A DNA stretch of 64,000 nt from Flavobacterium sp. Root420 (GTDB lineage Bacteria; Bacteroidota; Bacteroidia; Flavobacteriales; Flavobacteriaceae): NCBI RefSeq assembly GCF_001427905.1, contig NZ_LMEF01000033.1:165305-229304 (forward strand). Direction: 5' to 3'. Below the pieces are notes generated by a model, which worked only from the letters and a program-made list of their open reading frames with translations, was not told the origin of the DNA and made no database searches. Below are positions 58,113 through 64,000 of the stretch, one piece after another. The first letter of the stretch is position 1. Each line of letters starts with the position of its first letter. The position numbers and the translations under genes are program-made.

Positions 58113-59561
58113 ATGAGTAAAAAATCTTTGTACCAAAAAGAGGTATCATTACAAGTCGACCGAAGAAGAGCTGGTGTCGAATTAATAAAAGTCATAAGCG
58201 ATTTATGGTATGACAAATCCATCGAAATGGTTTTATTCAAAAACCAATTATTGGATAAAAATGTCAGTGACATAATCAATCTACATCAATATGCAGGTGA
58301 ATTTGTAGGTAAGCCGATTAGTGTTTTTGATTCTGTTGAAATTGCAAAAGTGATTTTGTCTTTAGATTTTCCACCTGCAAAATTAGATTTAGGAAAACTT
58401 ACGTATGAATATCTTTTAGAAGAAGAAAAATATCCGGATGCAAGATATTTTGTGATGGAAAAATTGAAAAAAGCCAAATCCACAAAAGAAATTCAGCCAA
58501 AAGATGTTGTTTTATATGGCTTTGGAAGAATTGGACGCTTGTTAGCCAGGGAATTAATGTCAAAAACCGGCAAAGGAAACCAATTGCGTTTGAGAGCAAT
58601 TGTAACCCGTGATAAAAGTGATGCCGTAACTTTAGAGAAACGAGCTTCTCTATTGCGTTACGATTCAATTCATGGAGATTTTCAGGGATCTGTAATTGCT
58701 GATCCAAAAAATAATGCTTTAATCATAAACGGAACTACTGTTCATATCATAAACGCAAATACTCCGGAAGAAATAGATTATACACAATACGGAATCAATG
58801 ATGCTTTAGTTATTGATAATACAGGTGCCTTTACATCAGAAGAAACTCTAAAAAGACATCTAACTTCAAATGGTGTTAGCAAAGTTTTATTGACAGCACC
58901 AGGAAAAGGAGTTCCGAATATTGTTCACGGTGTTAATCATAACGAATATAATCCTGATGAAATAAATATTTTTTCTGCAGCATCATGCACTACAAATGCG
59001 ATAACGCCAATTTTAAAAGTTATTGAAGATACTTTAGGCGTAGCAAAAGGTCACTTAGAAACCATTCATGCTTATACAAACGATCAGAATCTGGTTGATA
59101 ATATGCATAAAAAATACCGTCGAGGAAGAGCTGCTGCGCTAAATATGGTTATTACCGAGACCGGTGCCGGAAGTGCAGTTGCAAAAGCAATCCCATCTCT
59201 TGAAGGGAAATTAACTTCAAATGCTATTAGAGTTCCTGTTCCAAATGGATCTTTGGTTGTAGTGAATTTAGAAGTTAAAAAAGCTACCTCAATTACTGCT
59301 ATCAATAAAATCATGAAAAAATACGCTTTAGAAGGAGAGCTTGTAGAGCAAATCAAATATTCATTAAATAATGAATTGGTTTCTTCTGACATCGTGGGAA
59401 CTTCTGCGCCATCAATTTACGACAGTAACGCAACAATCGTTTCTAAAGATGGTAAAAACATTGTTTTATATATTTGGTATGATAATGAATACGGCTATAG
59501 TCATCAAGTAATTCGTTTAGCAAAATACATCGCTAAAGTTAGACGTTTTACTTATTATTAA
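58113..59561 (+). CDS. Glyceraldehyde-3-phosphate dehydrogenase, long form
   Basis: This 482-residue GAPDH interconverts glyceraldehyde 3-phosphate and 1,3-bisphosphoglycerate. The NAD(P) motif YGFGRIGRLLAREL starts only at about 132, and the catalytic Cys292 lies in SAASCTTNAITP with LETIHAYTNDQN behind it. The first 130 residues (from VSLQVDRRRAGVELIKVISD) form an extra helical domain that ordinary 335-residue GAPDHs lack. The enzyme is probably the second, gluconeogenic (GapB-like) GAPDH of Flavobacteria; this is inference. A -7 box is 49 bp upstream. Confidence 0.93.
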   Translation: MSKKSLYQKEVSLQVDRRRAGVELIKVISDLWYDKSIEMVLFKNQLLDKNVSDIINLHQYAGEFVGKPISVFDSVEIAKVILSLDFPPAKLDLGKLTYEYLLEEEKYPDARYFVMEKLKKAKSTKEIQPKDVVLYGFGRIGRLLARELMSKTGKGNQLRLRAIVTRDKSDAVTLEKRASLLRYDSIHGDFQGSVIADPKNNALIINGTTVHIINANTPEEIDYTQYGINDALVIDNTGAFTSEETLKRHLTSNGVSKVLLTAPGKGVPNIVHGVNHNEYNPDEINIFSAASCTTNAITPILKVIEDTLGVAKGHLETIHAYTNDQNLVDNMHKKYRRGRAAALNMVITETGAGSAVAKAIPSLEGKLTSNAIRVPVPNGSLVVVNLEVKKATSITAINKIMKKYALEGELVEQIKYSLNNELVSSDIVGTSAPSIYDSNATIVSKDGKNIVLYIWYDNEYGYSHQVIRLAKYIAKVRRFTYY

Positions 59562-59585
59562 TACAAAACCAAACCAACCATTCTT

Positions 59586-59616
59586 AAAACCATCAATTTT
59601 ATTGATGGTTTTTTGT
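59586..59616. terminator. Bidirectional terminator between GAPDH and lrp genes
   Basis: AAAACCATCAAT pairs with ATTGATGGTTTT around TTT, with T-runs. Confidence 0.85.
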
Positions 59617-59621
59617 TTCTT

Positions 59622-60080
59622 TTAAATTGGAAGAACTGTTGTACTTTTTACTTCTGAAATTACAAAAACAGTATTGATCAAAGAAACTTCAGGTAAAATT
59701 GATAATTTTTTTTGATGAAAATGGTGATAGCTTTCCATGTCCGGAATAATAATTTTAAGCATATAATCGAAATTTCCGGAAACATAATTACATTCCACAA
59801 CCTCTGGCAAATTCAGAATCGATTGATTAAACCCTTCCGAAGTATCATAGGTCTGTTTCGTTAAGGTAACCTGACAATAAACAGTAAGATTATTGCCAAG
59901 TTTTTTCTTATTTAAAATCGAAACATACTTCTCTATAACTCCCTCTTTTTCAAGACGTTTAACCCTATCATGAACAGGTGTAAGAGAGAGATTTATTTTA
60001 TTTGCAATGTCCTTTAAAGTGTAATGAGCATTTTCCTGCAAAAGTCGTAAGATTTTTTTGTCAATTTCATCTAAAGCCAT
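59622..60080 (-). CDS. Lrp/AsnC family transcriptional regulator
   Basis: This 152-residue regulator has an N-terminal HTH (about 5-60: LDEIDKKILRLLQENAHYTL, IANKINLSLTPVHDRVKRLE) and a C-terminal ACT-like RAM domain for amino acid binding (about 70-145, NYVSGNFDYMLKI). Lrp proteins respond to leucine or alanine. It is divergent from alanine dehydrogenase across a 200 bp region, the usual arrangement in which Lrp activates ald in response to alanine. No binding site is marked, since the consensus is weak. Confidence 0.93.
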   Translation of the reverse strand: MALDEIDKKILRLLQENAHYTLKDIANKINLSLTPVHDRVKRLEKEGVIEKYVSILNKKKLGNNLTVYCQVTLTKQTYDTSEGFNQSILNLPEVVECNYVSGNFDYMLKIIIPDMESYHHFHQKKLSILPEVSLINTVFVISEVKSTTVLPI

Positions 60081-60235
60081 AACGAAAACGTTTTCTTAAA
60101 TTAATAGAATTTAGTCATTTTTTCTTTTTTTAGAAGTCCAAAGCCATCCAAAAAGAATATTTTTCTGTAAAAGTATAAAATAAAATAATATTTTCTTATT
60201 TATCAGTCAAATATCAATAATATATTCTCTATCAG

Positions 60236-60243
60236 TAGCTTTG
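60236..60243 (+). promoter_or_regulatory. -7 promoter box of ald
   Basis: TAGCTTTG matches TAnnTTTG, 38 bp before the ATG of ald, inside the region shared with lrp. Confidence 0.5.
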
Positions 60244-60281
60244 TAAAACAAATTCAAGAAAAAACAAAAAAATATAACAAG

Positions 60282-61400
60282 ATGATAATAGGTGTTCCAA
60301 AAGAAATAAAAAACAACGAAAATCGTGTAGCATTAACGCCTGCTGGTGTTTCTGAAATGAAAAAACATGGTCATACAGTTTACGTACAGGCAACTGCAGG
60401 TATAGGAAGTGGATTTAGTGATGATGAGTATGCAAGCGCAGGAGCAGTAGTTTTAGGAACTATTGAGGAAGTTTACGCTATTGCAGAAATGATTATTAAA
60501 GTAAAAGAACCAATTGCTTCTGAATATCCTTTAATCAAAAAAGATCAATTGCTTTTCACTTACTTTCACTTTGCTTCCTCAGAACCATTGACTCATGCAA
60601 TGCTTGAAAAAGGGGCTGTTTGTTTAGCTTACGAAACAGTTGAAAAAGCAGACCGTAGTTTGCCATTATTAGTTCCAATGTCTGAGGTTGCAGGTCGTAT
60701 GGCAATTCAACAAGGAGCAAAATACCTTGAAAAACCATTAAAAGGTAGAGGAATTCTTTTAGGTGGTGTTCCAGGTGTACCACCAGCTAAAGTATTAGTT
60801 TTAGGTGGAGGAATCGTAGGAACTCAGGCTGCAAAAATGGCTGCTGGTTTAGGTGCTCAGGTAACTATTATGGATTTAAGCTTGCCACGTTTACGTCAAC
60901 TTGACGATATTATGCCAGCAAATGTAAATACAGAAATGTCTAACCATTACAATATTACTAGAGCAATCGCTGATGCTGATTTAATAGTTGGTGCAGTTTT
61001 AATTCCAGGAGCAAAAGCACCTCACTTAATCACTCGTGATATGCTTAAATTAATGCGTCCGGGAACTGTTGTAGTAGACGTTGCTGTTGATCAGGGTGGA
61101 TGTATTGAAACTTGTACTCCAACAACACACGAAAACCCAACATTCATTATTGATGATATCGTTCACTACTGTGTAGCTAATATGCCAGGAGCTGTCCCTT
61201 ATACATCAACATTAGCTTTAACAAATGCTACTTTACCTTATGCTGTACAATTGGCAAACAAAGGTTGGGAAAAAGCTTGTAACGAAAACGAAGAATTGAA
61301 AAAAGGATTAAATATTGCTAATGGAAAAATCCTTTACAAAGGAGTTGCAGAGGCTTGGAATCTTCCCTTCAACGAAGAATTAGTGTTAGCAAACGCATAG
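60282..61400 (+). CDS. ald: Alanine dehydrogenase
   Basis: This 372-residue enzyme reversibly deaminates L-alanine to pyruvate and ammonia with NAD+. GVPKEIKNNENRVALTPAGV (1-24 region) is the AlaDh/PNT N-terminal signature. The conserved Lys/His of the catalytic site lie in IKVKEP and FTYFHFAS. The NAD motif is LVLGGGIVGTQAAKMAAGLG (about 170-189). The ending and length match the family. Divergent Lrp is the likely regulator, and a hairpin terminator follows. Confidence 0.97.
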   Translation: MIIGVPKEIKNNENRVALTPAGVSEMKKHGHTVYVQATAGIGSGFSDDEYASAGAVVLGTIEEVYAIAEMIIKVKEPIASEYPLIKKDQLLFTYFHFASSEPLTHAMLEKGAVCLAYETVEKADRSLPLLVPMSEVAGRMAIQQGAKYLEKPLKGRGILLGGVPGVPPAKVLVLGGGIVGTQAAKMAAGLGAQVTIMDLSLPRLRQLDDIMPANVNTEMSNHYNITRAIADADLIVGAVLIPGAKAPHLITRDMLKLMRPGTVVVDVAVDQGGCIETCTPTTHENPTFIIDDIVHYCVANMPGAVPYTSTLALTNATLPYAVQLANKGWEKACNENEELKKGLNIANGKILYKGVAEAWNLPFNEELVLANA

Positions 61401-61438
61401 GCTAACATTATAATAAGTGCTTACTAAAAACACTATTT

Positions 61439-61471
61439 AAAAAGACTTTTCTTAATTGAAAAGTCTTTTTT
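61439..61471 (+). terminator. Terminator of ald
   Basis: AAAAAGACTTTT pairs with AAAAGTCTTTTT around an 8-base loop, with T-run, 39 bp after the stop. Confidence 0.85.
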
Positions 61472-61479
61472 TATGGCAT

Positions 61480-61506
61480 AAAAAAAGACTGTCAAATTAG
61501 ACAGGC
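61480..61506 (-). terminator. Terminator of the PafA-like gene
   Basis: On the minus strand GCCTGTC and GACAGTC form a small stem followed by T7. Confidence 0.65.
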
Positions 61507-61528
61507 TTCCAATTTATATTAAGCAGTA

Positions 61529-63145
61529 TTATTTAGCATCCAAAACTTCCTGCATTACTTTTGCTTCTGTTCCATTCGGAAAAGCAACTTTAATTTTTTG
61601 GGCTATTGTTGGAGCAATTTCAGTAATCGCTTTTTTATCATATGATTCCCCTTTTTTAATGTGCCAGCCGTAAAAAATAGCAGGTACATGAGTATCATAG
61701 CTATATGGAGTTCCGTGAGATGTTCCAGTAACCGAATATTCCATATCGCCAGGTTTATTAATGATAACCATATCACCATCCTGAGTAACATCATATCCTT
61801 TTGCAACAAAATTCAAATAATAATCATTTCCGGAATTAGCTAAAATTTCTTCTTCCGTATAGACTTTTTTAATCTGTGGTAATGAAATCAAATACTCTTT
61901 AAAAGCTTGTTTTACTTTAGTTAACTCTAGACCTTTGTCTTTAATTATTTGTTTATTGAAGAAGATATTGAAATTAGAATAATTTAATAGTAAATCAACA
62001 CCAAAAGTTTTTGTAGAGAAATCCTGCAGATTTTTTCTAAAATCTTTTGACGGAAAATTATCAACATTATATTTACGATCTTTCAAATAGATAACATTTT
62101 CAGCACCTGCATGATCCGCTGTTAAGAAAAGCAAATAATTACCTTTTCCAACTGTTTTATCTAAATACGCTAAAAAGTCAGCGATCGTTTGATCTAATCT
62201 TAAATAAGTATCCTGAAGTTCCATAGAACGTGGCCCAAGTAAATGCCCAACATAATCTGTTGATGAAAAGCTAACTGTTAAAAAATCGGTGATATTATCT
62301 TTTCCTAATTCTTCCTTCTCAATAGCTTTTTTAGCAAAGTCAGCTAACAAATCATTTCCATAAGGAGTAGCTCTTAAAATTCCGGCATCATTTTTCTCAT
62401 ACATTGTTTTCAAATCATATGGAAAAACTGGTGTGGCACTTCCATACAATTTACCTTCATAAGGGTTATTATCAGGCAAACTCTCATTATAAGTTGAAGC
62501 TGGTTTGTATAAATCCCAACCTTTATTAATATAAGCCATATAATGTTTCTCGCTGTTAAACTGAGTCACCCATTCTGGCAATTTTTCACCATAAAAAGTA
62601 CTAGAAATAAATGAACCTGTTTTACTATACCAAAAAGCCCAATTTGCAAAATGACCCGCTGGTAAAATTGCACCACGGTCTTTAAGACTCATTCCAATAA
62701 CTTTACCTTCAAAATTAGTAGCCATTCTTACTTCATCCGTAATAGTAGTACTTTGAAGATTTTTAGGAGACATTGCCCCTTCTTCAACTGTTCCGTCTCC
62801 TAATGTTTTTACACCAGCATCATCTGTACAGTACATTTCTTTTCCGGTAGTTCTGCTAAACCATTCGTTACCAACAATTCCATGTGTCGCTGGCGTCGTT
62901 CCTGTATAAATTGAAGCATGCCCCGGAGCTGTATAAGTTGGCATATAATTATAATGCATATTTTGAAAAGTATATCCATTATTCATTAATCTCTTAAATC
63001 CATTTGGCGAAAAATCATCTGAGAACCGATATAAATATTCCATTTTCATCTGATCCACTACAATACCTACAATCAACTTAGGGCGTTGTTGAGCACTTAA
63101 ATTTGAGATAACAAACAATGTCAACAATACAATACTTTTTTTCAT
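61529..63145 (-). CDS. pafA: PafA-like alkaline phosphatase
   Basis: This 538-residue secreted phosphatase has a signal peptide of about 18 residues (ending NLSAQ). The catalytic Thr is probably Thr72 in PTYTAPGHASIYTG, as in the phosphate-irrepressible PafA of Elizabethkingia. The zinc ligands lie in VGIVVDQMKMEYL, FLTADHAGAEN (Asp-His) and GTSHGTPYSYD (His). Flavobacteria use it to take phosphate from organic monoesters without repression by Pi. The ATG at 63145 is chosen, since the -7 box at 63167-63174 lies just upstream; a longer frame to 63220 would start before the box. Confidence 0.92.
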   Translation of the reverse strand: MKKSIVLLTLFVISNLSAQQRPKLIVGIVVDQMKMEYLYRFSDDFSPNGFKRLMNNGYTFQNMHYNYMPTYTAPGHASIYTGTTPATHGIVGNEWFSRTTGKEMYCTDDAGVKTLGDGTVEEGAMSPKNLQSTTITDEVRMATNFEGKVIGMSLKDRGAILPAGHFANWAFWYSKTGSFISSTFYGEKLPEWVTQFNSEKHYMAYINKGWDLYKPASTYNESLPDNNPYEGKLYGSATPVFPYDLKTMYEKNDAGILRATPYGNDLLADFAKKAIEKEELGKDNITDFLTVSFSSTDYVGHLLGPRSMELQDTYLRLDQTIADFLAYLDKTVGKGNYLLFLTADHAGAENVIYLKDRKYNVDNFPSKDFRKNLQDFSTKTFGVDLLLNYSNFNIFFNKQIIKDKGLELTKVKQAFKEYLISLPQIKKVYTEEEILANSGNDYYLNFVAKGYDVTQDGDMVIINKPGDMEYSVTGTSHGTPYSYDTHVPAIFYGWHIKKGESYDKKAITEIAPTIAQKIKVAFPNGTEAKVMQEVLDAK

Positions 63146-63166
63146 ACTTAAATTATAATATTTACA

Positions 63167-63174
63167 CAAAAATA
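63167..63174 (-). promoter_or_regulatory. -7 promoter box of the PafA-like gene
   Basis: Minus-strand TATTTTTG matches TAnnTTTG, 21 bp before the ATG at 63145. It decides the short start. Confidence 0.55.
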
Positions 63175-63273
63175 CTGATTCACATTTAAAATGGCTAACC
63201 GAGGCTAAATTAAAACCCAAAATTGATTTTTATTTAACAGAAACAAGATGATATATTATTGAAAGAATACATA

Positions 63274-63412
63274 TGGTTGGGGCGTTTCCCTCCGGGTCGG
63301 GCTGTCCGCTGTATCTTTTGCGATAGGGGTTTTGGTTTGGGAAGAAGTCCAAGACATCGCAAAAGGATGCCGCTCCCATCCCTAACGCAGTCTACGGTAA
63401 ACCTAGAAGTTT
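63274..63412 (+). repeat. Dispersed hairpin element, copy E (divergent)
   Basis: GGGGCGTTTCCCTCCGGGTC is followed by GGCTGTCCGCTGTATCTTTT, an interior of about 60 bp, and AAAAGGATGCCGCTCCCATC and CCTAACGCAG. The design resembles copies C and D (CCGCT ... ATCTTTTT / AAAAAGGAT ... ), but the outer sequence differs. Frames in it are not supported as genes. Confidence 0.6.
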
Positions 63413-63450
63413 CACTTTCAAAAGAAATAGCTACAGCAACCGCTATTTAA

Positions 63451-63564
63451 CCGCAAAGTTCGCAAAGGGATTACGCAAAGCTCCAACGGGCAGCCTTTGC
63501 GAACTTAATACAGCCAACTGTAAGCACAGCTGAAAAAAAAATCTTTGCGTGCTTTGCGGTAAAA
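63451..63564. repeat. GCAAAG element, copy 2, downstream of 5S rRNA
   Basis: It runs from CCGCAAAGTTCGCAAAGGGA to CTTTGCGTGCTTTGCGGTAA, with ACTTAATACAGCCAACTG in between. It follows the copy at 41109-41219 almost base by base in its arms. It lies on the 3' side of the minus-strand rRNA operon, before copy E and the PafA-like gene. Confidence 0.8.
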
Positions 63565-63631
63565 TTTTGCACCTGATCCAAAATTTCAGCGCACCGGCGG
63601 TTAAAAAAACACAAAGTGCTATAAAACAAAA

Positions 63632-63660
63632 AACCCCGTTTCGATAGAAACAGGGTTTTC
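63632..63660 (-). terminator. Terminator of the rRNA operon
   Basis: AAACCCCGTTTC and GAAACAGGGTTT pair with one mismatch around GATA, with a T-run on the minus strand (the A-run at 63618-63631). Confidence 0.75.
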
Positions 63661-63666
63661 AAAAGA

Positions 63667-63774
63667 AAGGCGACGACATACTCTCCCACATAACTGCAGT
63701 ACCATCTGCGCAGGCGGGCTTAACTACTCTGTTCGGGATGGGAAGAGGTGAGCCCCGCCGCAATAACCACCTTA
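63667..63774 (-). rRNA. 5S ribosomal RNA
   Basis: Read on the minus strand, AAGGTGGTTATTGCGGCGGG and CTCACCTCTTCCCATCCCGA and ACAGAGTAGTTAAGCCCGCC are the hallmark internal parts of 5S rRNA. The ends AAGG and CCTTT can pair as helix I. The exact ends are estimated to about 3 bases. A T-rich stem (AACCCCGTTTC / GAAACAGGGTT at 63632-63658) follows on the minus strand and probably ends the operon. Confidence 0.93.
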
Positions 63775-63783
63775 AGGTTGTTA

Positions 63784-63850
63784 GTCTAAAGTCACAAGTC
63801 TTAAAGTTTAAAAGTCTTTTGACTTTATGACTTTAATCTTTCGACTTAAA
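63784..63850. repeat. AAAGTC array in the 23S-5S spacer
   Basis: AAAGTCACAAGTCTTAAAG, TTTAAAAGTC, then TTTTGACTTTATGACTTTAA, TCTTTCGACTT, inverted. The unit (AAAAGTC) is that of the mutB array. It would be part of the pre-rRNA. Confidence 0.8.
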
Positions 63851-63917
63851 GACTGCTCGCGTCGAGCAAATATCTTAACATACTGAGATAAAGAAAAAAG
63901 TATTGCTTTAGAAAGTT

Positions 63918-63945
63918 TCTTCTCCCGACCGGAGTCGGGAGAAAA
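63918..63945 (-). other. Stem behind 23S rRNA (probable processing stem)
   Basis: CTTCTCCCGACCGGAGTCGG and GAGAAAAG form a stem (TTCTCCCGA / TCGGGAGAA) right behind the 23S 3' end on the minus strand. It is probably a processing or spacing structure between 23S and 5S. Confidence 0.5.
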
Positions 63946-63949
63946 GGGT

Positions 63950-64000
63950 GTACATAAGCTTACGGATTATTAGTACTACTCGACTATGACATTACTGCCA
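63950..64000 (-). rRNA. 23S ribosomal RNA, 3' end (partial at window edge)
   Basis: On the minus strand, TGGCAGTAATGTCATAGTCG and AGTAGTACTAATAATCCGTA correspond to the end of 23S rRNA (the GTACTAAT..CCGT block lies a few bases before the 3' end in all bacteria). Only about 50 bases are inside the window. With 5S it shows that the rRNA operon is transcribed leftwards here. The exact 3' end is approximate. Confidence 0.88.

Noticed and set aside
63259..63450. Reading frame of 63 residues on the plus strand
   Set aside because: It lies entirely in dispersed element copy E and its flank, has unusual Arg-rich composition and no conserved motif.

Overview
The window is a chromosomal segment of a Flavobacterium-type bacterium (Bacteroidota, Flavobacteriia). 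The basis is: AT-rich DNA, Bacteroidetes-style -7 boxes (TAnnTTTG) in front of many genes with little Shine-Dalgarno signal, Flavobacterium-like protein sequences throughout, and gene orders that I know as typical of the group (dnaA then LMW phosphatase then RsmI-like methyltransferase; uridine kinase then FtsB-like protein then methylmalonyl-CoA mutase). I see no prophage, insertion sequence, CRISPR array or integron. Almost every gene is a core or shell housekeeping gene.

Layout. 1-5 kb: tail of a membrane protein, YARHG lipoprotein, TrmH, sirtuin plus sterol-desaturase-like enzyme, PurB. 5-9 kb: CPA2 antiporter, 1-Cys peroxiredoxin, AEC permease. 9-16 kb: an Rrf2 regulator with an NmrA-like oxidoreductase and a duplicated operator, MeaB, LTA-synthase-like enzyme, MATE exporter, outer-membrane barrel. 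16-22.6 kb: PPK2, a propeller-like protein, an ECF sigma factor with an anti-sigma-like protein carrying a TonB-plug-like tail and a free secreted plug-like protein, LURP-one protein, SDR. 22.7-32 kb, mostly minus strand: MtaB, GNAT, HAD, DUF2007, hydrolase, a one-domain DEAD-like protein, a sigma-54 activator without HTH, and an ABC-2 exporter. 32-39 kb: grpE-dnaJ, tRNA-Trp, hisS, MacB-type permease, prmC, GNAT. 39-53 kb, mostly plus strand: ribD, HAD, YigZ, thioesterase (minus), dnaA cluster, TonB-like protein, aminotransferase, SDR, udk, ftsB-like, mutA, mutB. 53-63 kb: lysozyme-like protein, dapF-GNAT-mltG operon, DegP-type protease, long GAPDH, lrp/ald divergent pair, PafA-like phosphatase. 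63.6-64 kb: 5S rRNA and the 3' end of 23S rRNA on the minus strand.

Functional links. MutA/MutB (49-53 kb) and MeaB (10.5 kb) form one B12-dependent methylmalonyl-CoA module. GrpE/DnaJ are the DnaK co-chaperones. DapF and MltG both serve peptidoglycan. Lrp probably controls alanine dehydrogenase across the shared promoter region.

The most unusual signal is not a gene. Between genes there are many arrays built of 7-8 bp quasi-repeats that fold back on themselves. The architecture is the same at each site but the unit sequence differs from site to site. They act at least as terminators between convergent genes. They also supply stop codons (meaB, LTA synthase, dapF), replace a protein C-terminus (prmC), lie in the 23S-5S spacer, and one is translated inside the N-terminal linker of MutB. 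Longer dispersed hairpin elements (five related copies) and a 115 bp GCAAAG element (two close copies, one relative) add to this. All readings are from the sequence by eye; no database search was run.
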